Shown: positions 35,257-50,200, counted from the stretch's first letter. The stretch: 64,000 bases of DNA from Hormiphora californensis (GCA_020137815.1 CM035357.1:5378496-5442495); one strand, 5' to 3'. Numbers and translations: made by a program. Notes: generated from the sequence alone by a model not told the origin.

Positions 35257-38200
35257 ATGACATCAGTTTACCTGTTTGCTGTCCTATTTAGCATTTTTTC
35301 CTGTGATCTACAGGGCTATGTTGGGGCAGTTTCTGCCACGTACTTCGCTTTCAGCTCCCTGAGAATCGACTGTTGGAGGTCAGTGTTTTTGTGTATTTTT
35401 GTGCAATCATTTTTCAGTAAAATGAACGAGTTGACAATAATTGTTAGATCGGATATTAAAAACTCGATTACCAATGCACTACCATACGCTAATTTCAGTT
35501 ACGAATGCTGTCTTGAGGGTGAGAGGAAAAGCTCCTGGGTTCACAATGATCCTGCTAAGCTTGATAAACTGTTAACTGATAGACTCTTTGGTCAACATAT
35601 AGCATACAAGGTTTGTGTTGTGTAGATAATTAGGAGGAGGTTTATGTGCGGCTAATTAGATAATGGAAATCCAATTGCTACCGGGCACTCCCGGAACAAA
35701 ACAAGTCTGGCGTGGTGGCCGGGCGTTATTCCTCCTGCCGGTATGCCCACCAGTGGTGGGCAAACAGTCAGTAGGCAGAAGGGTACCCTAGCTGACCGTT
35801 ATGCCCACCTACCAAATCAGGTATATTGCGGCATAGTGGTGGTGGGCATACCGGTATCCTAGCCGGCCGTTATGCCCACCTGTAACCCCCTCTCTCTGTA
35901 TATAATTGATGGCATCACACATCCGGAGATCTACACGCTTAGGAGTGGTACCAATTAGACGCTTAGCCTTCTCGTATCACAGATCATACGACAACTGTGT
36001 GTAAACCTTACACTACCTTAGTTGTGGTAGAATTTAAAAAGTATGAGAAACCAATAACAAATAAAAATTATAACTTATTACCCATGTCCTATCCGTCCAA
36101 TTTCATTATATTGCTCGTAAGCATCATGATACTGGATCTGAAACTGGATCTGATACTACATAATTGGACACAACTGAAACAGGAATGCTTCCCTAATCTG
36201 TTGTGGTGTCAGGGATGTCACTACCACTATTGCCAGTGACGGGGGGAACTCAGGTTCTTCGTGCCAGCTGAGTTCTTCGATCTCAGTCCCGTTGCCGTGG
36301 ACCTGGTTGGCTGATGGTCAAGTGATTACGGCCAAATTACCCGGCTATCTCCCCAAGTATGGGGAGTAAACTTTGCCAGAGACCTTGCCGGACTCAACTA
36401 TGGCACCGAGCTCTTGCAGTGCAACTAATACCAGTTGAACTGATAATCTCACCCCAGCCAGTAACCTTGTTACAGATGGCACCGAGCTCTTGCAGTGCAA
36501 CTAATACCAGTTGAACTGATAATCTCACCCCAGCCAGTAACCTTGTTACAGATGGCACCGAGCTCTTGCCGTGCAACTGATCCCAGTTGAACTGATAATC
36601 TCACCCCAGCCAGTAACCTTGTTACAGATGGCACCGAGCTCTTGCCGTGCAACTGATCCCAGTTGAACTGATAATCTCACCCCAGCCAGTAACCTTGTTA
36701 CAGATGGCACCGAGCTCTTGCCGTGCAACTGATCCCAGTTGAACTGATAATCTAATATGGTCCATCCCTAGGTTGAGTAAACGGAATTTATTAAATTAAA
36801 TCCCAGTTACTAAGCCTACTTAATCGCGGTCGCTGATGACCATTATGAATCAGCACATAACCTATCCAATTGCCGAGAATATTCTCACTCCCGACCAAAC
36901 ACTCGAACTGGGAAAACTCACCAAACTTATAGCCAGATGCAACCACCGCTAACTATCCTGACCTGAAACAGGTAGCAGAGTCGAGACTGCTACCTATGAG
37001 GGACTGCACACATCTACATCTACCATAGGACCCGCGGGTAATGGGGCAGATAAGAGAAGGCTAAACGTCTAATTGGTACCACTCCTTAGCGTGTAGATCT
37101 CCGGATGTGTGATGCCATCAATTACATACAGAGAGAGGGGGTTACAGGTGGGCATAACGGCCGGCTAGGATACCGGTATGCCCACCACCACTATGCCGCA
37201 ATATACCTGATTTGGTTGGTAGGCATAACGGTTGGCTAGGGTACACTTCTGCCTACTGACTTGTTTGCCCACCACTGGTGGGCATACCGGCAGGAGGCAT
37301 AACGCCCCGTATTCGTCTGGCGCCAGTCTCCGATTTTATTCTCATCTGACAGTGCAGCAGCTCAGATGGGGTCTGCGGCGCCAGACAGCTGTTCAGCGTA
37401 AAATCTAAAAACCGGCATCCAGAATGTTTACAGCCCATCTTTCTTCTGCAGATTCTAAAAAAGCAGCTAGCCGGTTACTTGGAAGATGAAGCACCTGAAA
37501 AGCCCTTTGTAATTCACATTAGCGGGAAAACGGGGACCGGTAAAAATCATATTGCTAATCTCATAGCACAAGCAAGGTACAATATTATTATTTCCTAGCC
37601 GTCTCGCACTGAATAAAGCTCGATTTAGAAACCAACAACACATAAACCGTTCACTCACTCAAGTTACACCACCATCTACTTGCCTTGCTCGACCATACAA
37701 ATGTGAATGTAAAGTAGGGTAAGAACATATCAACTGTCCACCAGGTATGACAAATCATTAGAGAGCAAGTATGTGTTGAAAATAATTGGAACGCATGACT
37801 GGACCCACCTAGATACCAGGACTGCCCAGGAACGCCTCCGAACGGAAGTAGGTAAAATATTGACAGGCTCTGACTGTAAAGGCCCAGTTACAAAATTGGA
37901 TCCTGATATCAGTGCAGGGTCCTGATGGCATATTCCAGTTTGTAACTGCGGCTCTGACAGGCTCTGGCTGTAATATCGAACGCACGCTGCTTGAATGGAA
38001 TATTCCTCTAAGGGGCGATTCAAAAAGAACGTTCGTGATTTTTGGTCATTTTTTTACCCGCCCCTTCCTCCCCCCTTGTCCAGATATATGCCCTAAATCG
38101 GCTACCTCCCCCTACCCCTGGACGTCCTTTTTGAATCGCCCCCAATAGAAATACCAATGGGTTGTTCAAGTCTAGGGGAAATAATGTGTTCAACTACTCA

Positions 38201-41200
38201 CTCTGACTGTGCAGTGTGCACCCCACTCTTCAAGCATTGTCATTACCCATTATTTTCCCAGGTAATAACACACGTTCGAAAGTGCCGTTACTCCTTCGTG
38301 GTGGTGGACGAGGTTGAAAAGTTACCAGTCGGAACCCTTGACGGGATTAGCGCTTACTTAGACATAAACGTGCAAGTCGATGGGGTTGACTTTAGGAACA
38401 CGATTTTCATTTTTCTCAGCAACACGGCCGGTAAATTAATGCTCCTGCCTTGGACAACTATAATAATGCAGTTATAGTAAGGAGTTAGGACCAGGTCTGC
38501 CATCTTGCTGACAACAGTCTCACTTTGTTAACTCTCACTTTGTAAACTCTTAACTTGTCTCTAGGTAATCAAATTCGTGACTACGTGAATGCTCAGTTGG
38601 AGGCGGGGCGGAGCAGGTCCTCCCTTACTATCCTGGAGATGGAGACACTCATTCAGAACACTCTTTATAAGTAAGTTCGAACTTCGAAGTTATTATTTGT
38701 TGTGTTGTTCAAACGGGGCACGGGGAAAAATTAAATTAAATTGTTTGTCGAATTCAGAAATCAAAACAGAAACACTACATATTTTCAAAGAGCAGAAATA
38801 ATAGAAAACACTTTTTCTTTTCACGCTTTTGCTTTCATAAAATAAAAATGTTTTCAAAACATTGTTTTGCCATCGTTTCAAAGTTCGATTGTCTTACAGT
38901 CTGTTAACCAAATACATTTTAAAATATTTTACCACTGTCCACTCAAATATCGATGAGTTCTGACTATGGGAACCAGTTCAATATTTATTAGTTAACATCT
39001 CTCGGCACTTAGTTCATTTCACATCTCGCGGCACTTAGTTCAATTCACATCTCGCGGCACTTAGTATCAATTCACATCTCGCTGCATTTCTTATCGATTT
39101 TAGTTCGGTTCACCTCACTCCTTTTCACCGACACAGAAGGCGGTTCTTTGCATGTCGTAAGATCACCACCAGCTCTCTGCGCAGGGTTTGTGAGGTTACC
39201 AGGTAGGCCAGAGGTGAGAGGGCAGTGCAGAGTAGTAGACTGGAGTAGAGGATATCAAAGACAAGCAAACTGTACCCCTTGCTTTTCAAGACACCCTGAA
39301 TATACCGGGGATAGACACGCGTTGGGAGCCAGGGAAGGGTGGAAACAATGTAAAGTACCACGACAAACACAATGCACCATGGGATCTGGTTTCGCATTTT
39401 GGAGATCTTGGTGATGGTTGCTGTTGTGTTGGTGGAGGCATTGATTGATCCTCCACCTCCCCCTCCACTGCTGCTTGTCACTCCCGTGGAACTGGTTTTG
39501 AAGCCGTTGGTCAGGTGGGCTACCTTCTTCCGGGATTTCAGGACAGTAATGTGGATGATACTGTAAAGGATGAAGATGGCCGTGACTGGGAGGACAAAAC
39601 ATGTCAAGATCACGACAATCTTGTACACCTCACACTCCATCCCCTCCTCTCCGTACCCGCAGTACTTTCCAATCACCTCGTCCTCGTGAAGATGGATCCC
39701 GCAGATACCCGTCAGCGGGAAGGCGGATATCCCCGTCACCACCAGGATGATCAGGAACACGGCGAGAGTTTGGTATCGGAGTTGTAGGTACCGGTGGTAA
39801 TCAAGAGGTCTCAGGACGAAGATAACCCGGACAGCCGTGATCATGACTATGAAGTAGGATGGGAGGGTCAGGGCAATGTTCTGGATGATCTCCTTGTGCT
39901 TGCAGTTTGTCTCCGACTTCAGCTTGATCGGGCTGAGACCCAGGGACCAGTAGACCACGATTGTCAGCATCAGAAACACCTGGGGAGACAAAAGCGTGGG
40001 TTAGAATTATGAGTGAGAAACTGGAACCCTGAAGTAACAAGTGTTAGTAAAATAAAATGTGATTAAAGTTATTCGGGGCTATTAGGCTTCGGGTGCATCA
40101 TAGCGCTATGATCTAAGGAAGCCGTATTAATAACTTGACCTTGATGGCTGATGTGCACTGTGCAGACGTAAAATTAACGAAAGTTTAATTAGTAAAAGAG
40201 CATAATATATAGATCAATTTACCATTGAACAGACGTAGCACAATACAGAATACAATACTTTTATTGCATCCAAGTTTTGTCGCAGTATGATCACACACAT
40301 TATTATTGATGCTAGGAGACATATCAATATACCAGGACCAGAGCTCGCCATAGTAACCCACTGCATACCAGGAGGCTCACTACTACTGTTGCCCACTGGA
40401 ACCCAAAGAATACCAGTATCATTGGGGTTAGAGCCAGAGGAAGGAAAGATGGGATCTGGAGACCACCAGGAAGGGGGAGAGGGTGGCTGGCGCAGAATAT
40501 CCATGGGGTATCTAGCCAGGAGATCTGAGAAGGGGTTCTGTATCTCGTGTCTTGTATATAATCCATGGAATATGGGTATCGAACCCTGCATAGTGGAAGG
40601 GCAAAGGTTTCTTTTCACCAAAGTGTAGTCTAAGGGGTCCTTAATCACCAAAAAAAAGTTTACATCCCAGAAGTGGGGGATAAGGGTCGTAATTGGCCAT
40701 AATTGGGTACCTGTATTTTCAGCCTGAGGCCAAAACCATAAGTCCTCTTAAAATAGGAGTAGAGACAAATCTGAGGGCACCAAAGTGATCAGCGTCCTCG
40801 CATTAGTGGGGGTAGGTGCCGGAATTAAGTCTCTATCTCATCTGGTTAATTAGATAATTGGATAATTAGGTTTGCGCATAACCGTTTTTAGGCTATATGG
40901 CTATAGCCACTTAGGAATGGTTTAGAGACTTTTCACTGGTGCCATTTTGTAGGCAATGGCCAAGTTATGGGGGGTCGACGTCGGACTTTTAAGCTCTATC
41001 TCCAACCGTTTGGATATCCGTCGGGCAGACACTAAAGCGATTAGTGAGTACCTGAATATGGTGAAGTGGAAGGACGTCTTTAAAATGTGTACTGTAGACG
41101 AACTTCCACGTGTATTCAGAGATATCCTCTTCCAGGCTGCACAGATTTTCACTCCACGCAAGAAACCAAGGAGAGGAAAACCAAATAGGGGGGGGTTCCC

Positions 41201-44200
41201 ATGGTATACTTTGGTATACTTTGGCACTTTCCACAACTTTTACAGCGATTTTCCATATACCAAAGTATACCAAAGTATACCAAAATATACCAAGGTATAC
41301 CAAAGTATACCATACAAATTTTGAAAAAGGTAAAATTTAAGCGATAAGATAAAATAACTGACTAAATTTGTAAAACTACATCCTTATTTCGTTCTAAATT
41401 GGTAATATAAAGCTTATTAAACTGATTTTTACGTATGTTACATCACCCGGCTAGTGCTCAAGGCTGGCCATTCAGTGGCCAGGGGTTCAATTCCCGGTTG
41501 AGGCAATTTTTGAAAAATTTTTAGAGACTTTACCAAATACTATTTGAACTTTTTCTTGACTTTTTAAAAAGTTTTTTATCGCACTCAAATGAGTCCCAAT
41601 GTGTCAAACCCCAGTTTTGTGACTCATCATTTCATAGGCAAAATAAGTTTCCTCGATTCTATGAAATTAGCCAATTTAGCCTAGTTAACCTCAAGTTTAT
41701 GAGTTAAGAAAGTTTATACAAACTGTTTTAAAGCCTTAATTATTGTAAATTAACACTTTAAAGTACGTAAAGCTATTAAAAAGATATGGTATACTTTGGT
41801 ATACTTTGGTACCTTCCACATATTTTTTTGGAATTTTCCATATGCCAAAGTATACCAAAGTATACCAAAGTATACCATGGGAACCCCCCCCCAAATAGGG
41901 TCCGGAAGCTAGCTAGGAAGAAGAGGGCTCTCCAGACGAGACTCACTAAAGTACTGGAAGATGAAAGCTCTCCAGAAGAGCAGATCAGAGCGATGGAGAA
42001 ACGATTGAACGAGTTGCACTGGCAAATCCGAGAGGCTGTTATGAATGACAGATGCAAACAGGAGGAGCTAGCACTAGCGAAAATGCGTGAAAACGCGAAG
42101 TATTTCTACAGTTACGCCAAACGATTTGCTGGAGAAAGTAGTAGGATATCTGCTCTCCGTGATGAAGACGGAGAGATGTGTACTGACGACAGAGAAATTG
42201 CAGAAGTTCTATCTATGCAGTTCAAGGCTGTTTTTAGTAACCCGGTCGAGGCAGAGTCGACGGTTGGAAGCGAGATTGTTGTTCCAGATTCCGTTGAGCC
42301 GAGAGACGGGGATATCGACTTCTCCCAGGGGGATATACTTGAGGCCATCAAAGATATGAAGGCAGACTCAGCGGCGGGTCCAGATGGTATTCCGGCGTTG
42401 CTGCTCAAACAGTGTGCTGATTCTGTTTCCTACCCCCTATACTTGATGTGGAAGAGATCCCTCGGCGAAGGTATTGTTCCTTCATCAAGCAAGGAGTCTC
42501 TGGTGACTCCGCTCTTCAAAAAAGGCAGTAGAGCCCTGGCTGCCAACTACCGTCCCGTTTCGCTCACGGATCACACCATCAAAATTTTCGAGAGAGTTGT
42601 CCGAAAGAAGCTGGTTGATCACTTTGAGTCAAATGATCTGTTTAATGATATACAGCACGGGTTTCGAAGAGGAAAGAGCACTCTTACCCAGCTTATTGAC
42701 CACTTTGACGAGGTACACCGAAATGCCCTGGATGGAAAGGACACGGACTCTCTGTACCTAGACTACAGTAAGGCGTTCGATCGTGTTGACCACGGTATTC
42801 TAATCAGGAAACTTAGGAGATACCGGGTTCATGAGGGCCTCATCAAGTGGATCCAGTCTTTTCTGGAAGGTAGGGTCCAGCGAGTTACTGTGGACGGCTG
42901 CCTGTCTGAAGCAGTACTGGTCATAAGCGGAGTACCTCAGGGTTCGGTGTTAGGACCGTTCCTATTCTTGTTGTTTATTAACGACATATCATCAGTGGTG
43001 TCCGGAAGCACACTGAGATGTTTTGCTGATGATACGAGAATTCTGAAGAGTATCGGTGGAGAAGATGACATGATAATCCTCCAAAGAGACTTGGAGGCTG
43101 TTACAGCATGGTCCCTGAGAAACAACATGAAGCTACATGCAGATAAATTTGAATATCTGCTTCATGGAGTCACAAGGGATCCTCTCTCCCAGCAACTGCC
43201 ATTCACCCAAAATCTACTATCTTACACAACTGAGGCTGGAATCCTGGAACCAAGCTTATCAGTTAGAGATCTTGGTGTGCTAGTTCAAGCCGATCTAGAT
43301 TGGGAGGGACACATAAGGACGATTGCCGAGAGCGGACGCCGCAAAGCATCTTGGGTCCTGAGTGTCTTCAAAACACGGGACAGAGAAGCGATGATAACTT
43401 TGTATAAGAGTATGGTCAGGAGCCTGCTCGAGTACTGTTGCCCTCTCTGGAGTCCGACTAAGATTAGGGATATCGAGCTACTTGAGGGAGTGCAGCGTTC
43501 CTTTACCAGACGTATAGCGGAGTGTAAGGGAATGACCTACTGGCAGCGCCTTCAGTATCTTCGTATCAGCTCCCTACAACGCAGGAGAGAGCGTTACATT
43601 ATTCTACATATGTGGAAGACGCTTCATGGCCACATCTCCAATGACATCGGAGTACAATTTACCGCCGGTGGCCGACTGGGAACCAGAGCTGTGGTTCCGA
43701 AAATTGTGAAGAACTCTCTAGCAGCAGCACAGTCAGCATACGATGGATCCTTTGCTGTGATGGGGCCGAGGCTCTGGAACTGCTTACCTGCTCAAATTAA
43801 CCAAATCACTGAGTTCCAGGTTTTTAAAACTCAGTTATCAAGATTTCTGGACGCGATACCAGACCAACCTCCAGTCGCTGGGTATACGCGGAGATCCACA
43901 AACAGTGTTCTTGATAGTACCAGTGGGGAGTTGCAGAAAGCGATACCCCGATCGGACGAGCAGTAGCCGGCGAACTACACAGAAGTAAAGTAAGTAAAGT
44001 TTAGCCGTTATTTGGCTTTTAAGGTGCTGAAAATGACCAAAAATCGGGCTTTTTACCGTTTTTTGCTCATTTTCAGAGTAAAAAGCCCGATTTTGAGCAC
44101 CTTTAAAGCCAAATAACGGCTAAACGGTTGGAAATAGAGCTTAAAAGTCCGACGTCGACCCCCCATAACTCGGCCATTGCCTACAAAATGGCACCAGTGA

Positions 44201-47200
44201 AAAGTCTCTAAACCGTTCCTAAGTGGCTATAGCCATATAGCCTAAAAACGGTTATGCGCAAACCTAATTATCCAATTATCTAATTAACCGGATGAGATAG
44301 AGACTTAATTCCAGCACCTACCCCCACTAATGCGAGGACGCTGATCACTTTAGTGCCCTCAGATTTGTCTCTACTCCTATTTTAAGAGGACTTATGGTTT
44401 TGGCCTCAGGCTGAAAATACAGGTACCCAATTATAGCCAATTACGACCCTTATCCCCCACTTCTGGGATGTAAACTTTTTTTTGGTGATAAAGGACCCCT
44501 TAGACTACACTTTGGTGAAGAGAAACCTTTGCCCTTCCACTATGCAGGGTTCGTCAAAAATTTGACCCAGATTCCATGGATTAATAATTCTCTGTAGTAA
44601 AATTGCTTTCTGTAGCACTTTCATGGGGATCTGCAATACTGGAGTACCACGGAGAGTAGTTGCCGGTGTTCCACGGATTATTGTTGGTGTTCCAAGCGTT
44701 ATTGTCGGTGTTCCAAGCATTATTGCTGTGGTACCAAGGAGTGCTGTGGGGCTGGTAGGGTGGTGATGTTGTTGAGGGACGGGAGAGAGGAGCCATTAAC
44801 AAAGTAGACGGTATGGAAAATGTGAGGTCGGATTCCGAGATGCTGCTGATTTAGATGTCAGAACTAATTAGATCAGCTTCTAAAACTAACAGTTTAACTT
44901 TATTTTCTTAGAAATCGGTGGCTATAATACAAAGGCTAAAGATTTGAATCAACAAAACAGCCTATAAAAACAACCTAATTTACCATTGAAATAACATATG
45001 TCATAACTGAGACATGTATTGTCATGCCAATTTTACGTCGAGAGAGGATGGTGTATAGAATTAAGATTGAGCAGGATGTAGAAGCACCGATGGAAAATAC
45101 TGAAATGACCCTGCTTAACCAGACTTCACCATACACCTTGTCGGCTGGTATCTTGTAATTATCGTTTGGCTCATTGTAAGCGGTTGAATTTGCTATAATG
45201 TTCTTCAACAACCAGGTGAACGGGTTCTCGGTGAATTGGTTCTCAGTGATTTGGTTCTCGGTGAACGGGTTCGGCCAGTCCTGTTCGGCCACGGATGGTA
45301 GTCGCCAGATGTCTGCATGTCAATACATGTCTTATCTGAACGCTAAAAGATGAGCTTCAAATAAGATAAATTTTATCGTAGTATGAAACTATGAAGGTTA
45401 AAGAAAGAGTCAACTATGGTATTATGTACTAAATAAAGTATTATAAGATGGTAACTACTCTTTGAGTAGTGCAACGATTCTCAATAATCATTCCTTGATT
45501 ACTTTCGTTATTCGTAACTTTCGTAAAATGGAATCAGGAAATACCCCCACTAACTTACTCTCAGTAACTACATACTCACTACCGAGAGAGAAACAATATG
45601 TAAAGTCGGATTTTTTGAAACTGTCACCCCCAAATGACCGCGCATGTGAAATTTATCAGTTTTGACGCGCACACCACACGTTAACATGTGATGTGACGCG
45701 CAAAAACATTCCACGCACGAAAAGGGGGGTGACAGTTTCAAAAAATCCGACTTTAATACCTAGTAACCAAGCTCAAATGTAACCGATGAGTTTTGTTAAC
45801 TCAAAGTATCAGGATCAGGCTATTTCTGTATTTGAATGCGTATGAATGAAATATAAACATGTGATTAACAAAAGAATTGTTTAAGTGAGCGCATTGTGTG
45901 GATGACTAACCATTGAAATAGCATAGCAAAGAACAGAGAGGAAAACCTCGAGAAACCCCCACAATCTCTTGATTATTGTATGGGATATGAGGCTGGACGT
46001 CAGGAAAACTCCCATTAGACACGGTGCAGAGAGGATCATTGATAACCAGAGACGATCGTAGGCAGGTTCGCTCGCATTTACCACTTTTGCTCCTACTCGA
46101 GCTATTGTACCGGTGTAAGTGTATCCAGCTGCAGTGTTGGGAGGAGTGACGGTGGAGAAGACGTATGTCCATGATGTTGACCATTGAAACCAGAAATTGT
46201 CAAATTTAGTAACAGTAGGAAAATTTATCCAATCTGTGAATGGGTTGAAAAGGGATTCTGCAATACGTGTTGAGTTCACCATAGATTCTGAAAACTCTGT
46301 TGGAAAAGTTGTCCCTCCGCGGGGCCATGTTGGAAAAGTTGTCCCTCCTCGGGGCCATGTTGGAGCCATTGATCAGCACAAAATTCGAAGGAGTCAGAAA
46401 GTGAGGAAAATGATATTTTGCTACATGATAAGTCTGCTAAATAGCTACTCTAGAGATAAGTGGGTGACGCATAAACACCTGGTACTCGTGGAACCTCTTA
46501 GCAAAATCAACAATTTGATGGGAAATTTGTAAATTAGGCCCCACCATGGCGCATCTATTAGTTGTTAAAAGATAGAAACATTATTATCTAGTAATCTAAA
46601 TTTAAAAGAGAGGAATAACCTACCATTGATAGCGTGTAGAACATAATTGAAAAATGCAACACCAGAAATCTCCTGAGTCTGGCCGTTAAAATGGTCCAGA
46701 GGAGAAGCAAAGAGGATCCGAAACAGAGAAGGATTGAAGGAAGGTTGGTTGACATTGATATCCACAACCGGGTGTAAGGTATATAGTTGTTCTGAAGATC
46801 TGGTAGTGGATCAATGTTGGTTGTCCTGAATATGGGTGGCACAAAAATATTGCGAAATCCCATGTCGGAGTGTGGGTTAATAAACCCGATCTCACTGTCA
46901 GTTGTGGTTGCTAGGGCGGTTTCTGGGGATGTGTAATAATAATCGGCCATTCTGACTCAACAAAGCAAGCGACGTGTTGTATATGAAATGTACAGCTGCT
47001 GAAGTATGGTAGGCGTATACGCATAGAGGAAAACCGCCGTCGTCTAATTAATTTGCCTACAGGAAACTCACCATAAAAACGTTGTTTATAATATGTCTAG
47101 TGCATGGATAATTTATTTTGATTGGAATTTTAGTTTGAAGAGGCCGTGTCATTCAAGTTAGAAGAGAAGATATATATTTACCAGATCATATCTCTGACGT

Positions 47201-50200
47201 GGATGATTGTTATGTGATGTTGAAGCATTGAAAAGTATCGCGACCTGGCAGGATCCATGTGTGTTACTATGGAAACCCAACCAGGCTATCTGACTTCTGA
47301 GAATATTAGTGAACAAGTTAAACACGCCTCAGAACACAGAAAATATTTTCATGTGCATGATTTTCAAATTTCAGCACACCCCAAACTATATAAATTACCT
47401 GCGATGAAGCGTAAGACAAAACAGACAGATAAAGTTCCATAATATCCCTAAGTCGCTTCAGTATAATGTAGACGAGCAGTAAGGAAAACACGGCTATCCT
47501 CAATAAAGACGGTATACTGGTTACCATGGTAACCCACAGGGGAGACTGTACCGATCCCCATGCAGAAAATGCGTTTGGGATGTCGGGTGGCACCCCTGTA
47601 GTTGTGATGTTTGGAGGGATATAATCCTGACTCATTTTAATTTCTTGAGTCTGCCAGAAGGGTGTCAGATCTAACACGTCTGTAGAGGTGATGTTAGCAA
47701 TAAGACGCAAAGAAAGCAGCAAAGTACCGTCACACTATAGTGCACTTGTGTAAAGAGTAATGAGGAATAGTGAGGAATTGGCCGATAATTTACTTAGCAT
47801 TTGTCCCACAAAGACTGATAACGCTACCGTGTGGGGCAATAAAAATGCCCCCACCCCCAAGTCTATCATAATTCCAGATATCGTGGAGCGCTAAAATTTG
47901 GTACACTAACTCTATGAGACAAATAAATAACTTGACCAAAATTTAAGACCTCTAGCTCAAAATTCATTTTTTTGATCGGAATGAACATTGTCATTCATTC
48001 CAAGAAAAATATATTTTCGGTCCAGAATTCAAGCAATTATCTTTGGCTATCGATTAGAACCATGTACAGAATAGAATGAGACTTTGATGACAAGAAAGAA
48101 AAAGAAGAGAGAGTGAGAGAGATTGTTGTAAACGAGATACCGTGTAATGCACATCTTTCCGTGTGATCTCTGAACCATTGTTCAACTGTGAGGGACTGGG
48201 GTCGACAATACAAATCAGTATTTTAGTAGGTGACAATAGAGACAAGATCAGAGACAGATAAATAAACAATCACGTGCTTTCTTATGACAATAGTTAGTTA
48301 CAGCTATTCAGTAATAAGACTGGGAATTGAACCAGGAACCTTGGGAGAGTCATAGGCTCGAAGCTAAATCACTAAGTAAAGCTACCATTGTTGAACCTAC
48401 CATGGAAAGAGCGTACGCCAGAACAGATAGGTACAGCTCCATAATATCCCTCAGTCGCTTCAGTATAATGTATACGAGCAGTACCGAAAACACGGCTACA
48501 CCCAATATAGACGGTACACTGGTTACCATGGTAACCCACTGGAATCCTTTTTGCTGGGACTCCACCACAGATCCTACACCAGTATCACCAACTCCGGCCC
48601 AGTCTGATTGCAGCGATGGGAACGATTCCCATGCAGAAAATGGGTTTGGGATATCAGGCTGGGACGGCGTCTCCAAGATGTCGAGTTGTTTGTTTTCATA
48701 GATTGCAGTAAATGGGTTTGGGATTTCATTGTTATTATCCATTTCTTGAGACTCCGGCCGGTACTGTATCGCCTCGTGCAGCACAGTTGTAGAGGTGTAT
48801 CTGAGAGGCAAGGAAAACGGCAAAGTACTGTTGTAGTGTTGTAAAGAATGATCTCCGACAAGGCAAAAGCTGACCACTGACAATTGTTGGTAGTGGATTT
48901 ATTGTTAGTAACAATTACCAACAGGAAATTGGTAGGGTGAAGGAAATTGGGACAGACAGACAATAAAAAAGAGATATAAAGAGACGTCTGGATGGGTTGC
49001 ATCAGATTTAAATTTACTGCTCTTTTTCGTCAATTTTCTGGAAACGTGATCTAAAAAACGTGCTGTTCCTGAGTCAGGAAAATCAATTTAACTCTTTCAA
49101 AACCAGCGTCAGGAATCCTGAGGCTGGTTTTGAAAGAGTTAAATTGATTTTCCTGCTTCTGCGTGTTTAGAATAAGCCAATTATAAATAACAATACAACA
49201 TGATGTTTGGAGTCTTTTCGGGTGATATTTGTATCTTACCTGCGATGAAGCGTAAGCCAGAACAGACAGATAAAGCTCCATAATATCCCTCAGTCGCTTC
49301 AGTATAATGTAGACGAGCAGTAAGGAGAACACGGCTATCCCCAGTAAACACGGTATACTGGTTACTATGGTAACCCACTGGAATCCTTGGGACTCCTCCG
49401 CCTCCCCACTGTTGTTACCCCCTCCTGTCCAATTCAGTTGATGGGGGTAGGGACGGTGGGCTGTCATCTTTGTCATAGCCATCATCTCCACCATAGTTAG
49501 TAAATGGGTTCGGGATTGCATCCCATTGTGTGGCGGTGGTCAACAAGAACGGTAGTGGTGGTGTTAAAGATTCATTCGTTTCAGGAGCCATATCTGGAAG
49601 TCAAAGACCGATCTGATCTGATTTATCTGGGAAGCAAAGAACAAAGTATAACGTTAGTGTAAAGAAGGATCTCGAAGAAAAGTTGGGAGATAATAATAAA
49701 GCAAGCAAAGCAAGTCCACACGGAATAATGCAAAAGTCGCAGTACTAATCGCCGTGGCGTCATGGTCCTTTCTATACAGACAATATAGTCGGGAGCCACC
49801 TGCACCCCAAGGGTTGTGCTGTTACAATACAACCCAAGGGAACACAATTTATATCGATTACTAATTTATGTACTCGTGTCACTTTAGCAGCTCTCAAGAT
49901 ACAGAGTACTCCCTTTCTCAAGATACGGAGTGTCCTTTCTCAAGATACCCTGAGCTGTCTTACCGACAAGAGATACATCAAACACGACAGTCTGCGAGAG
50001 AAACAGCAAGACTCAGGAGAGTGGTATAGAAAGAAGAGGGACATGGTACCCAACCAATTTTAGCTGCTAACCACTAAACCACACCCCCAATTTATGTATT
50101 ACTGAAAAAATATCTATGGTACAAAAATATCCACACGGGAGAGGATAAACCAGTATATAATATGTGTGAGAGAAAGAGGGAGAAAGAGAGAGAAAGCAAT

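Larger units (their letters stand above)
40559..44583. mobile_element. 4.0-kb foldback insertion carrying a LINE
   Basis: Arms 40559-~41011 and ~44122-44583 are inverted copies starting TAATCCATGGAAT. ATA flanks both ends (40556-40558 and 44584-44586). A second small hairpin (about 44001-44124, starting TTAGCCGTTATTTGG) sits at the inner end of the right arm. A LINE fragment occupies the centre. Removing the insert and one ATA joins V1 and the 44587-44802 frame without a shift. Confidence 0.82.

Noticed and set aside
36394-36765. Regular repeats resembling a CRISPR array
   Set aside because: Units are 76 bp with no unique spacers, in a eukaryotic intron inside a foldback element.
39148-40012. 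Several + strand frames opposite the GPCR constant exon
   Set aside because: They are antisense shadows of a well-supported coding exon.
40956-41324. Frame starting MAKLWGVDVG as the LINE N-terminus
   Set aside because: The first ~18 codons lie in the foldback arm (its inverted copy is at 44122-44170), so they are not LINE sequence.
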